DNA of 64,000 nucleotides from Zeugodacus cucurbitae. Lineage: Eukaryota > Arthropoda > Insecta > Diptera > Tephritidae. Each line of letters opens with the position of its first letter. Positions within the stretch are counted from its first letter, which is position 1. This document shows positions 10,790 to 22,951 of the stretch, piece by piece. The notes below the pieces were generated by a model that did no database searches, was not told where the DNA came from, and saw only the letters and a list, made by a program, of their open reading frames with translations. Location of the stretch: assembly GCF_028554725.1 (NCBI RefSeq), contig NC_071668.1:74331719-74395718 (forward strand), written 5' to 3'. Both the position numbers and the translations under genes were made by a program.

Positions 10790-11694
10790 AAGGGTGATTT
10801 TTTAAGAGCTTGATAACTTTAAAAAAAAAAAAAACGCATAAAATTTGACAATGACATTTACTTTTTGAAGATAATTTCATTTAAATGTTGACCGCGGCTG
10901 CGTCTTAGGTGGTCCATTCGGAAAGTCCAATTTTGGGCAACTTTTTCGAGCATTTCGGCCGGAATAGCCCGAATTTCTTCGGAAATGTTGTCTTCCAAAG
11001 CTGGAATAGTTGCTGGCTTATTTCTGTAGACTTTAGACTTGACGTAGCCCCACAAAAAATAGTCTAAAGGCGTTAAATCGCATGATCTTGGTGGCCAACT
11101 TACGGGTCCATTTCTTGAGATGAATTGTTCTCCGAAGTTTTCCCTCAAAATGGCCATAGAATCGCGAGCTGTGTGGCATGTAGCGCCATCTTGTTGAAAC
11201 CACATGTCAACCAAGTTCAGTTCTTCCATTTTTGGCAACAAAAAGTTTGTTAGCATCGAACGATAGCGATCGCCATTCACCGTAACGTTGCGTCCAACAG
11301 CATCTTTGAAAAAATACGGTCCAATGATTCCACCAGCGTACAAACCACACCAAACAGTGCATTTTTCGGGATGCATGGGCAGTTCTTGAACGGCTTCTGG
11401 TTGCTCTTCACCCCAAATGCGGCAATTTTGCTTATTTACGTAGCCATTCAACCAGAAATGAGCCTCATCGCTGAACAAAATTTGTCGATAAAAAAGCGGA
11501 TTTCACATTTCGAACCGAACACTGATTTTGGTAATAAAATTCAATGATTTGCAAGCGTTGCTCGTTAGTAAGTCTATTCATGATGAAATGTCAAAGCATA
11601 CTGAGCATCTTTCTCTTTGACACCATGTCTGAAATCCCACGTGATCTGTCAAATACTAATGCATGAAAATCCTAACCTCGAAAAAATCACCCGT
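10790..11694 (-). mobile_element. Internally deleted DD41D (rosa-like) mariner element
   Basis: Terminal inverted repeats are AAGGGTGATTTTTT at 10790-10803 and ACGGGTGATTTTTT (reverse complement of 11681-11694). TA dinucleotides flank both ends (10788-10789 and 11695-11696), as for Tc1/mariner insertion. At 905 bp it is shorter than the roughly 1.3 kb expected. It carries the two ends of a transposase gene joined out of frame near 11503. Confidence 0.9.
10858..11581 (-). pseudogene. DD41D mariner transposase, central deletion and frameshift
   Basis: The ATG at 11581-11579 begins MNRLTNEQRLQIIEFYYQNQ, the start of the DNA-binding domain, and this frame runs to about 11504. There it is fused to a second frame, open to 10858, that starts in the catalytic core. 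In the 206-residue stretch numbered from 11478 one sees FSDEAHF (D4), QQDGATCHTA (D97) and PRSCDLTPLDYFLWG (D139). There are 41 residues between D97 and D139, so the triad is DD41D as in the rosa group described from Ceratitis. About one third of the protein is missing (rest of the HTH region and linker) and the frames do not agree, so it should be inactive. The catalytic half is otherwise well preserved, suggesting a fairly recent copy. Confidence 0.85.
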
Positions 11695-11969
11695 TATAAT
11701 CGAATAACGAATTAAGCTTCTTAAAATTATGGATCAGTATTTTTGTTAACTACTGAGGGATACATATTGGAGGTTTCATACTGAATAAAGCAATGAATAA
11801 ATTATTGACAGAGTAACAGAATATCCAGAGCCTAATAAGATGAATTAAGCAGAATATTTGACTGTAAAGTACATAGATTCCGATCAATTACAATGATGCG
11901 AAAGATAGCGTTTTCTAAGCGGAAGTAGCTGTCATAAAGGTTGCCTATTTTTCAGAGAATTGGCGATCC

Positions 11970-12615
11970 ATTCTGATTATAGAGCAGCCATACTAGCCTT
12001 GAGCTCACTGACTTTGCGATCGAGGCTTGTGAAGGAATGCCTGTCCTATTAGTGGCATCGGATCAAACTAGTCTAGGCGTCAGGCCACAGCAGAATCGCA
12101 GAGAATTACAAGACTGATGAGCTTGAAATGCTTGGTACGTCAGTCTCATCTTCACTGAAATTGGGGCAGGTAGGAGCACCACTATTCTCTTGTAATTTTC
12201 TAATGGAGGTATGGTCCTCAGCTGAACTGAGCCAGCGGTGCATTAGAACTACTTCTGTCGCACGATCAGTCTGGCCCAAGGATCTCAAGGGGACAAGGGA
12301 ACTCTTCTCCTTAGTAAAATCAATGTTTCCTTTGTGATACGGGTTCTAACTGGACGTGGTCAAACTGAAGATTTTACCGGACACTAGCTACTTGGAGGAG
12401 AATGAGGTCAATATTTACTTCTGGAATGCCCCGCTTTTACGAGATCTAAGTAAAAATATAGATCTCTGGTAAAAAACTCTGCAAATTTTTGGTGGATTCT
12501 AGGCGCGTTGTCGATTCTAAAATTAAATTTTTGGTACCACAAATGACTGTCCTTAATAGTGTAAGTATGTTTCCTAAGGTGGGGAACAGCCATAGAACTT
12601 AACCTAACCTGAAAT
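11970..12615 (+). pseudogene. LINE RNase H relic with AACCT-type 3' end
   Basis: Across changing frames the strand reads AAILALSSLTLRSRLVKECL (RNase H after the DSQ motif), ASGHSRIAENYKTDELEMLG (the GH...ADELA segment) and then SVSSSLKLGQVGAPLFSCNF. Further on comes ARSVWPKDLKGTRELFSL, equivalent to the WPEWNKSRTCRLL stretch of the intact frame at 47101. It ends at taacctaacct near 12600, the same tail unit as the LINE at 48052. Stops and small indels are scattered throughout. It is an old, 5'-truncated copy. Confidence 0.75.
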
Positions 12616-12619
12616 GTCT

Positions 12620-13380
12620 CTCTCTCGCTCTGAAATGGTCTCTTTCTGAGCGAAAACCACTATTATCTACAAACAATTCCTAAACACAAATTCAAAGAAT
12701 TCAAAGAATTCATCGTTAATTTAACCTGTGAATACAACAACACTAAACCCTAAAATGATCGATAACAAACTGACAGCTGTGAGTGATGAGTAGTGTCAGT
12801 TTTGACATTTTCTGTAAATTGAAGTCTTCATAGTACTACAATGGATGAATAAAAGTGACTAAAAAATAAGAATTTTTATTTTTAAGCAAATTGCATGAAA
12901 AATAAAAAAAATCTTAATTAATTAAAAAAAGCACAAAAAATCCGCAAAAGCGAGCTTGCGTAATTTAGCTGGAAAGCGCTGAAAGCGTGTTGACAAACAC
13001 GTGTAGCGGTTGACACTAATTTAAATGGCTTTTAACAGATTGTCACATGCAACAACAATTTAATGGCAATTAACACTAACAACGATTAAGCGGAAATACA
13101 CAACGGCCCATTTAAAAGAAATATGCATACACAAGGACATTTATTATAACGAAATGTAGATCCCTGCAGTGCATTGGAAGTTAAGGTGGCGTATAGCTAT
13201 GTTAGACTAATTATCAATAATAGTAAATGGCAAAAAAAGAATAGAAAAAACTCTAAAAGTTTGAGATAAAGTGGAAAACAAAAGTAAAATAAATATCGAT
13301 GGGAGATAGGAGGCAGTTGAGGTGTAGAGAATAAATTATTTCAACTGTATACATATGTATATGTAGTTCCAAATATAAAA
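12620..13380. other. No gene seen
   Basis: AT-rich DNA with a GCTCT/CTCTCT patch at about 12616-12645 and a doubled 'aattcaaag' motif near 12690. No coding pattern and no element ends were recognised. Confidence 0.5.
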
Positions 13381-13384
13381 AGAG

Positions 13385-13560
13385 CCTCAGGAGGGCCGTC
13401 GTTTTACAAGCATACGAGAAATCGCCGAAAGAGCCACAGGATAACCCAATAATTGAAGTTAAGAAGTGTTTTGACGATTGGAAGAAGAGATGAGATTAGT
13501 ACATAATATCGAATGGAGACTACTTTGATCTGAGCGATACTTCGCTCAGGATCCATAAAA
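13385..13560 (+). pseudogene. Mariner transposase C-terminal scrap
   Basis: About 13470-13540 reads EVKKCFDDWKKR followed, after stops, by YIISNGDYFD. This is the C-terminal signature of the insect mariner lineage whose proteins end ...FEDWKKRWHKCI.SEGDYFE. The same signature occurs at 46680-46790, so both belong to one family. No catalytic residues remain. Confidence 0.6.
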
Positions 13561-16550
13561 AAAAAGAAAGGAAGCCTAGAATGGTCACAGAAGGGAAGTT
13601 AAGGACCTTAAGATAATAAATATAAAGTTAAGCCGGCTAAAACCACTTCGATGAAAGCGAGGAAGAGACTCCACAAAATAACTAACCGAATTAAATCAGA
13701 CTATAGACAAACCGCTCAAGCTTTAACAGACACACTCAACAAGCGAAACCACAAAATAAGAGTCTCAAACAGCATATGGTAACCAGCAACGGTAACTGCA
13801 ACATTCACACAAACTCGACGGCAAGGCAAAACAACCCAACGGCAAGCCGAAACAACCGAATGAATGCAAGCACACAGAGTTACCCGAAAAAGTTCAATTA
13901 TTGATTGAATTGCCAGTGTAGAGCACAAAGAATATCTCTCCAGCAGTAATTGTCACAATCGAGGGAATTGCTTACGCATGAAGTAATTGCAACAAGCTGC
14001 AATGCGCTTAAGCCGTGCGACCAAAGCACCGTGCTTCGCAGTCAACAAAGACTCCGCGAGCGTGCAAATGACAGCAATCGAATTGCTTTGTGTTGCAAAT
14101 AAAGGTGGGAGTACGTACCGGTAGGTGGCGCCAATCAGTGTACGCAATGCTTGCTTCGCAGTCGCGATTGCAATTTGTGTTGTGTTGTGTTGTGTCGTTA
14201 TTGTTGTTGTACGTTTTAGCAGCCATTCAATTATCCCTAACAAGTTTTGCTACATCGTTGACACGGTTTTAGCAAGTGGCGACAGCTGCTTTGCGTTAGC
14301 ATAATCCACCAAGCAAGTCGACTGTCTGCAGATACCAGCGTAGTTCTAACAGTATTTGTACGTACTTGGTTGGTTTGTAACGAAGTTGATGAAATTTCAA
14401 TCGACAAGTATGTCAACAAACACAAAATTTGAATTATTTAGGGGAGGGTACCTCTAGAGACGATATCGAAGAAAGACAAAAAATACTGGGTAGCTACCTT
14501 TATTACGTCATGGACGTGAAAGTACTCACTTTGGAATATTGATAATACTATACTCAAATGTGACTTTATTTCATTGAACTTAAATTTCCCTACATAATTT
14601 CTTCGATTTTGAACATCAAGTAATTTCCTTCTCCACTGACCGTCGTTTGCAAGCCAGAGGTTGAAACATCTCTGTAGCTATATCTTTAGCGAACCAAGCG
14701 AACTTTGCGGTATGGACATTAGCCGCCTCGTAAAATAAGCTCAAAGCGATACATCAGGTTCTTCCTTGCCGTTCATACTCAGGAGTCTTTTGACATCATA
14801 CTGGACCGGCGCCTTTAGCTGTCCAAGTGAAATCCATCGCGACACCTGTCGTGACTAACTTACGGCAACCGAACTAAACTCCTGCTATTTTCACTCCTTT
14901 TCGGAAAGAACATTAATCTTGGATGTTCTGAATCTCAGAAAAGAGATTGATGTATTACGCAGTCGGAGCAATTTTTACTTCAGCCAAGGATTATACGGTA
15001 CAAAGCTCGAGTTTAAACGATCCGAAAGAAGTCAACATGTCGTGTCACTGTTCGACTCCGGTAACTGGCCGTTCACAGATCAGAACTCCGAGAGGTCGGT
15101 TGAAATAATTTTTTGGGTTTCCAAGCTACATATGTAGAATGACTTAACTCCATTAAAGAGTTCTCATTTCGTCGATAAATATATTATAGGCAAGGTACTT
15201 GTATATTAATCAAAGGAAATTTTAAAAAGTTTCTACTGGAAACCAATGTAGGGACAATATTCATTTGGGGAGTAAAGAAAGGTCAGCAATTACCAGGAAA
15301 GATCTACTTCATATTATATAAGTAAATCAAGAAGTAAAAGGACTCATTTTACCTTGAAAGCGGGCGGAAAGCCAATCAAAAATGCACTCATGAAAACTTC
15401 GGTTCGCTCTTCAAAACTTTTCTCTGTTATTTGTGGACATCCTTGTGTGAGATCTTCTGCTAGAAATGCTCCAAATTCCCATCAATCGAATATTTATTAA
15501 CACTTATCAGCAATTTCCTGCCTGCAGCCAGCATTGCACTTTCACTTCTAGTCCTCACATTTACCAATATATGCCTATGTACTCGTATTCGTTTGTTTAC
15601 TCTTTTACGGCCAAAATGCTTTTGTGGAAAATTTGTTGGCAAAAATATTGAATTGAACACATGCACATCCAATTTGTTTCCAATAGCATTTATTGCAGTT
15701 GGCATCGGTTCGAATGCCATTTACTGCTTATGAATACGAGTGCGGTATACCCATACACATATGGGTGCACACAGCAGCTAGCTTTCTCTCTAACTTTCGC
15801 TTATTGCAGCCGGAAATCTTGTTACTTGGCATTGAATGTCATTTCTCCCCAACAAGCTTAAATTACACTTAAGCCAAAAGAATAGCTAAAGTGCCATGTG
15901 AGAGCTTAAGTGGTCATAAGAATAATGGTAGAAAAAAATTTAAATTGATAATACCAAAAAGTGAGGGGAGTACTACATTTAGTGAACTTAGAATGCTGAG
16001 ATCTGAGAATGCATCGGATTTGAGTTTGACTATGAAATATGAACACTTATTTATCGACATCAACGCAGGCCTTCAAGTGAGACACTAAGTAATAATTATA
16101 TCAGAAAGCCTGAGACATCGATAGTCTATTTATATATAAAAACCCAAAAAATGTGGGGCTGGTAGGGCTCGACAAAACGCTGAATAGATATTAGAACAAT
16201 TGAATTCGAGGAACAGGAGAACCCAGGTTTTATTATAAAAATACCAAACCTATATTGATACAAATAATTAGTCAGAAAAGAGGACACAACAAACTACTAG
16301 TTCCCAAAAAACTTTGATGGGTAGGTTAAGTTCTAATAAGAATTTGAATAATCTTGTAAAATTTAAGAAATAGCATATTGAATTGTGAAGCTATCAACCT
16401 CAGAAGAAGATCATATCATATCGATTTTCAACTACAGCAAATGCCATTCGTTATGTATTTTTTAGGGTCGCTATTGAACCCAGTTGTAAAATACAACATG
16501 ATACAAGTAGAGATACTTTTTCAAAAGTGTTTTTTTCATATTTCTGCAAA
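13560..16550. other. No supported gene; contains one dispersed repeat
   Basis: No host exon was identified. The stretch at 14640-14870 is a degenerate repeat described separately. A 72-codon frame near 14919-15137 and others around 15460-15860 overlap on both strands and show no family motifs. Tandem tgttg/gtgtt microsatellite occurs near 14180. Confidence 0.45.
14640..14870. repeat. Degenerate dispersed repeat, copy 2
   Basis: Same orientation match to about 1090-1296. The best block (gctatatctttagcgaac and onward) is at 14674-14705; further blocks are 'caggagtcttttgac' and 'ctgtccaagtg-aatccatcg'. Copies differ by many substitutions and small indels, so the pair is old. Class unknown. Confidence 0.6.
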
Positions 16551-16559
16551 AATGTTACC

Positions 16560-16950
16560 GTAGAGAACGTAACCGTCAATGGTTATCGCGCCATGATAAC
16601 CGACTATTTTATGCGTGGTATTTCATGCCTAAAATTGAAGCTCGTGATCTCGGCGACATTTGGTTTCGAAATGCATCGCATCAATCAATGGATTTATTGA
16701 GAGAACACTTCGGTGAGTAGATAATTTCACGTTTACGACCAGTTGACTGGCCACCAAATCTTAGACTTTTTCCTGTGGAGATATGTAAAATCTAAAGTCT
16801 ATGCGGACAATTCCGCTTTGAATCAGGCACGCTTGTCATTCCTCAGTTACCAGTCGTAATGCTCTAACGAGTCATTGAAAATTGGACTCAACGTATGGAC
16901 CATCTAGCAATGGCCAACATTTAAAAGTGATAATCTTTAAAAAATTAGAA
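16560..16950 (+). pseudogene. DD41D-type mariner transposase relic
   Basis: In pieces the strand reads NVTVNGYRAMITDYF, then IEARDLGDIWF, SMDLLREHFGE, PVDWPPN and finally ENWTQRMDHL. These align in order with the catalytic half of the transposase at 10858-11478 (NVTVNGDRYRSML, DMWFQQDG, SMAILRENFGEQ, PVSWPPRSCD, QNWTFRMDHLRRS). The QQDGATCHTA block carrying the second Asp is mutated, and the third Asp block is disrupted by frameshift. It is oriented opposite to the other copy. No clear ends were found, so it is an older fragment of the same or a sister family. Confidence 0.7.
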
Positions 16951-16959
16951 TATTCTTTC

Positions 16960-19900
16960 GAATAATAACACCGTGATAGTCAAAAAAAAAGACAAGACCA
17001 AATTCGACGGTTTCCCCCTATTTCGGGTCCTACGAATCGAACTGCATCATTACTTTTTTGAGTTACAATCATGGTTTCATACAAAAATTTTTGAAAAAAA
17101 CTATCACAGTGTAATAAAAATTCCCCAATACATTTGAATTTTCTGTGTTTTTTCTTAAAAAAGTGGGGATAAGTAGTCGAAATAGCTCACCCTTTACATC
17201 CTTGTTGTTTCGTTGGTGTTGTTCTACATTAAAAGATCTGTTATCCGGAATACTAATTGAAAATATTAATTGGAACTTCATTTTGAATGTCGTCTGAAGA
17301 AGAAAGCGCGTGATAGTTGTTAACAGAACTACATTATTGATATTTTAATGGATTCTAAAAAGTTATCACAATCCAAAAGCACTAGTATATATACAAGAAA
17401 CTAGTAGAAAGTACATTGACCAAAACAGTAGGTTTGAGACAACTTAACCAGACGCTATGAAACAGCTTTCCAAAAATGTCCTAAAATTCGCGACTTCTAA
17501 GGGTTTGTTACAGAACTGGCTAACTGAGTGATTGAAACAAGAGGTTAAAATGAAGCCATACTGTAGGCAACCACACTTAAGACATCATTAAGGTAATCTT
17601 GTGAATCCCAAGTAGACATTATACAACAAATAACTATACCAATGAAAATAGTTCATCCCAATCGACTGAAAGCAGAGATAATACTCCAACATTTTGAGCC
17701 TGACGGCAAGCCAAGCATTCTGCCGATTCAAAGTCTTATTGTTTAAGTTTTGGAGTTCAGGTACCAGGGTATTAATGTAGAAACATGAAAAGTATAGAAT
17801 AAGCCCGAAAAGTAGGCTTCTAACTTGACTGACTACTAGTTTTAAGGGATTTCAGTTTTCTGTTGGCGCAGATCTCAACCTACCTGAGTTTCGCCTCAAT
17901 TTCCATACCGTTAAAAAATTACTAATACAGCTATAGACAGACACCAAGTATTTCCCAAGAATTATAAAAAAAGAAGAATGTCAAAATGATTTAATATCTG
18001 CAGAACTAGAAATAGAATTATAACGCAAACTGCATTTCTGCCAAATTGCCAAGCACAAACACAAGCAAATATGTATATGCTCGTATATGCAAATTGTTGT
18101 TAACCTCAAATGTTTTGTTGCCGCAAGCATAAAAGCAGTTAGTGGCAAAAAAATGGAATTTACATTCCAGCTACTACCTAGCAACCTGAATAGGTAAAAA
18201 ATAACTGTTTACAGTGAAAAGGTTGGTGGTAAGCTACTAAAAATATTTGTGTTGTTGCCAACTCGGTTTTGTCACTACACTTCCTTCCTTCCTACTTGCG
18301 TAAGTACTCGCATTTATTATTGTTGTTTGTGTTTTTGTAATTCCTTAAAAAAAAGTGATATCGCAATTTCGCAGTTGTCGCTTAAATTGAAAACTAAATT
18401 ACAAAAACGCAAATCACAAAAAAAATTGTATATAATCTCATTCTCCTTTTTGTCTCTCTCTCTCATTCTCACGCTTATCTAAGATAGTGTGACTGCAACT
18501 GGTAGAATAGCAGAAATGTAACTGTTAACGCCGTGCAAACGGTACGTTGCTGGCAAATAAAGGCATAAAACACCCTGTGATTATGTATGCAACTCATTGG
18601 CGGGGTGAGGGTAAAAGGAAATGAAAGTCAAAACTACACGAAACGGAAGTCAAGGCAAAGTTGCCTGCTGTCTGTTGAATTTGTGCGGTCAATTTGCCGA
18701 ACTGCACTGCACACAGACATACACTGGAGTTTGCACAACCGCAGCAACAACTATTGCCGCTTACATAGTGTAGGAAATGTTGCGGTTGCATGATGGCGAA
18801 GGTTAGCAGCAAAAACAAAAGTTAGTTTGAAAACAGAGTTTTAGATTTGCGCTAATCGAATATTCATTAAGTTGCAAGCTTTTGAAAAGTGCCAGAGGAA
18901 ATTGTGGGATTTTAAAATTGTTTTTTTTTTTTTTTTTTAATACAACTATATTTTAGTAAAAATTGAAAAATAAAATTGGAAATACATTTCTAGATGAATA
19001 AGAGAACTTTTATTTAATATAATGAATGCATTACGATGTCAAATTAATAAAGAATTAAGGGTTCGTTCCTTCGTAAATTTGGACGTAAAAATGGAACAGT
19101 AACACTAGTGAAGTCTATGTCTAGTCTATTTTGGATGTCTTCCATCTGTATACACTTCTACAGTTCAGGTTATACATCGATATAGGGCGAGAGGTTGAAT
19201 CACGGTGACGTAAATGACTGTAGAAATAGCTACAGACCTTCTATTGGAAGTATAACGGTTTATACGAATTTTTCCAAACAATGGTCTGACGCTTTGGTCC
19301 ACAAATCTATCGGATATATGTATCGGAATTTTATTCCCATATAAATAATCCCAACTTTCAGGTAGAACCATATACTCTACTGGATGTATGTTCAGATGAT
19401 CCTCGTTCTTCGATCATAGTGATCTACATGCGTACATTCGCGTAATGGAATTTCATTATAATGCATTTCGGTGATTAGATTAGTCTCTACATATGCAGAA
19501 AGATCTCACTTGGACAACTTTGAGCGATGTCCTTTTTGATACCAAAAAACTCCCATTCCAACGGAAAGACCACCACGATGCGGCAAAGCGCTTGGAATCT
19601 ATTACAAAATTCTTGAGTTGGCTAATGTCCGTTGTAGTCAAATCGCTTGGTTTGCCGCAGTTGAGCCTAATAAGGATATCGGAGAAAGTAATGCTTTGAT
19701 GATTCCATCTCATCTTCCTCCAAACAACCTTGATGAACCTTGCTATGATAAAGCAGTTTGGAGGATATTTTACGCTGCACTGCGGGTCAAAAGGAGCTCA
19801 CAAATTCACATTTACTGGTTGTCGTCCAGCGCTTGGTGGACTCATGCGCAAGTGGTCCATGGACTCCCGCCCGCTCCGACTCCGATTCTGATGTCAATGT

Positions 19901-21185
19901 GGCTAGGGCCCTCTCTTGCTAGCTTGTCCGCTTTATAGTTTCTGTTTGGCCAGCAGTTTGGTGAGCCGTTGGTTGGTGTTTCCCTCACTTAATGTCATTA
20001 CTGGTTATCGTAGTTTCGCTCGTTTCTTTCCGTTTTCAATTTGTTTGGTTTTATTTCTTTGCTCTCCCCTACCACAAAAACGGCAAACAACCAACGACAC
20101 ATATATCTATGTATGCATGTATGTATGTACTCGTATGTAGCAAGCAAGAGTGGCATATAAGTTGCACGTCCGCAAAGCGAAATTGGCCAGGGAATTTGGG
20201 GAAAGAAAGCCAAAAGCTCTGAAACAAATAGCTGAGGTGTTGGTTAGTAGCAGTTTTATGTGCGCAAGATACACACAATGATTCATACATATGTGTATAA
20301 AGAAATATATATATACATGTATGTGCCTGCAAAATTCGAAATTTTTATCTTGTTTTTAATTTCACATAAGTTTCCAGTATTTATTGCACTCTTCTTTAAA
20401 CATGTATATTCTTAAAAATATTTGTATGTACTCGTATATGGAGAGTACTTAATCCATTCCCTTGTGTTGCTTTTTAAAATTTTCGTTATTTGTTTTTCGT
20501 CTTTACTTTGCATTTTCTCCCTTTATTTATGGTATTAAGCTGCCTTTCTTCTTATTGGGTAATTTTTTTTTAATTTTGTTTTTGTTTTTATTTTTTATTT
20601 TTGGTCTCTCAGTGTTCGCTGATTGATTCATCAAAGTTTATTGTCCTTTTTATGTGAAACTGACAGTTTTTATTTGTACTACAAAATATGTTCGTGTAAA
20701 TGTCTGTAATTGATGATATGTTCAGCAGCATGAAGCGCTATAATTTTTGGTTTACCCTAGATAATAATGAATGTACGAGGATGAAAATTTGTAGATGTTG
20801 ATGTTAACTTTTTATATTTTTTAATATGGAATTATAGAATGTGTTCTGCAGACACGTCGCTTACAAAAAAATTGTTCAAAATTACACCCCAGAAGACAGT
20901 GGATTATAAAGAGTATGAAAAGAATTATGAGTTGCCAGATAATCTCTGAGATAGGAATCTCAGAAATCATATTCATTGTTTAGTATTATCTTAGTAATAC
21001 TAATGTTTTATAGAACCTACTTAATCCATGATAATATCGCGAATCTCCAGAGGCTCTTGTAATACATACTCAATACACTTAAATACTCTGAAGTATCCTG
21101 ATCTCAGCAGGCCTCCAAATTAATAAAAAAAGACGATTGCAGTCAACTCAACTGTAAGGAAGGCTCCTAATATGTCTCAATATAT
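16960..21185. other. No supported gene
   Basis: Mostly AT-rich DNA with a T18 run near 18921-18938 and CA/TATG microsatellites around 20100-20130 and 20310. Open frames are short, and most overlap on the opposite strand. I see neither splice-bounded exons nor element ends here. The GC-richer patch 19590-19940 is a possible but unsupported exon area. Confidence 0.45.
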
Positions 21186-21189
21186 TATA

Positions 21190-22180
21190 CATATTGATAG
21201 GTAGGTAGGTAGCTGTGCTGCCGCTCTAGGCTCAATTAACACTATATGCCCTATTTTGATGTGCTATCGTAAAACGTTTCACGATTCATCGTCCAAACCA
21301 TTTGGTACCCACAATGAAGCTTCTTATATATGTATATCGTTTGTGTTTTTTATAGAGAGCCATTCAAGGTTTGGAACTTGATCGATTCCAAGTGTTATAT
21401 GCCGAATATGCGACAGTATTAGACATTCGTAGAGACAATAGAGACATGTTTCCTAATACCCTACCAGTTAGCATCCGCTTCCAATATTGTTATATTATAA
21501 GGCATATAAGGATAGGCATATAAGGATGTCTCTTCTTCAGCGCATGTACTCCAAATAGACAATCCTCGTTATAATTGCTGTAAGTCTGTATATACTTTTC
21601 CTGAACATATGTAATAAGTCTCTAGCTCTATTCTTCTCATACTTTTGGTCTTTGCTTCGTTAACTTGGTTTGGGGTTTAGGTTTTCATCTGTTCTGTGCT
21701 ATTTGTTCAAATTGTGTTTAAAGCTTCATCGTACCTAGCAGGCATGGTATTAACTCTGCCTCGGTTTCGTCCAGAGAGGTTCCTGACTTTGTCAAATCGT
21801 CTGCTTTTTGGTTACCGAAAATGTTCCTGTGATCGAGAACACAGGTTATGTCCAAGTGGAGTTTATTTGTCGGTGAGCTCAAAGCCTTTCTACAATTATT
21901 GACTACGCTAAAATGCAATTTGGTGATAGCAATGCGACCTGGCTATCTCTGCAATTATATACTCTCATAATTGTTCAATAGAGTTCCACAGGCCTTCTCT
22001 ATACCTAGTACTTCCGCTTGGAAGATGCTCACAGAGTTTGGTAGACGGATAGAGAACGAGATATCAGGTTACTCAGTATATACCTCCGTGCCCACACCTC
22101 AATCCATTTGGACCCGCTGGTATAGATTGTGGAGGCAACTGTTGAAATACAATTTTGGTAGGATATAGTCTGATTTATTC
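21190..22180 (-). pseudogene. LINE RNase H and 3' end relic, minus strand
   Basis: Reading the minus strand from 22180 down, one finds SIFQAEVLGIEKAC (RNase H with its Glu). At 21718-21918 comes NNCRKALSSP followed by LDHRNIFGNQKADDLTKSGT, and near 21370-21440 ECLILSHIRHITLGIDQVPN. These match, in order, the relic at 7700-8440 (VLNCKKAL, GHRNIFGKEKADE, ECPALSQIRYRTLAFHQVSN). The 3' end at 21195-21250 contains the reverse complement of cctacctacctatc and agctctaggctcaatta-like tail seen at 8380-8440. Frameshifts and stops make it non-functional, but it is longer on the 5' side than its partner. Confidence 0.8.
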
Positions 22181-22184
22181 AATT

Positions 22185-22950
22185 TTGAGCTGGTACTTCA
22201 AACGTGAGTATGGGCCTAATGACGACCGTGTACATCCTCATTACCATATTTGGTTTGCGGCCCTATTTCCTGTTAAATATTCTTTTGGAATTATTATGGG
22301 CCATATAACCTATTTTATTCATTTAATCCAGTTCGATTCCGACATTTTTATATTAAGATTATTAGAACTAAACGAACTGTGCTTAGGAAAATGGTTTTGT
22401 AACGGGTCTACAAATATATATTTTAAATATATTAGATAAGATAAGATAAGATTACAGTAACAATTTGTTAGTATTCAATGCATATAAATCATGTTTCAGA
22501 GTTCATTTGCTCAACTTACAGATACTCAATCTGCCTCCATATAGTTTAAAGCAAAATTATATAATTTGTATAGATATAACAGAAAATTTGAATATTAATA
22601 TCACAACTTTTTCTGCCACCGAATTGATTAATTCAAATTACTCTCCCAGAGATCTTTATAAACATTTCAACGCACTTAAAAACAGCAAAACAGACATTAA
22701 TTAAGACATTCAGTTATTAATAGGTTTATTATGGCACTTATTCAATAGTTTACCTTCGCAAAGCACGCCTATACACACAAACTTAATCACTGAGTGAAGT
22801 AAACATATTTTCAATTAACACTTTACCAACAACAACAACCAATGGCAGACAAAAGGGGACAATTTCAGTATACACTAGCTGCACATAACTAACGAATGAA
22901 GCGCAAACTCAACTACAAGAACAACAACAACAACAACAAAACAATAATAA
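22185..22950. other. No supported gene
   Basis: AT-rich with (AAC)n near 22918-22940. Two weak frames at 22155-22439 and 22465-22704 contain no recognisable motif and are probably chance. Confidence 0.45.
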
Positions 22951-22951
22951 A

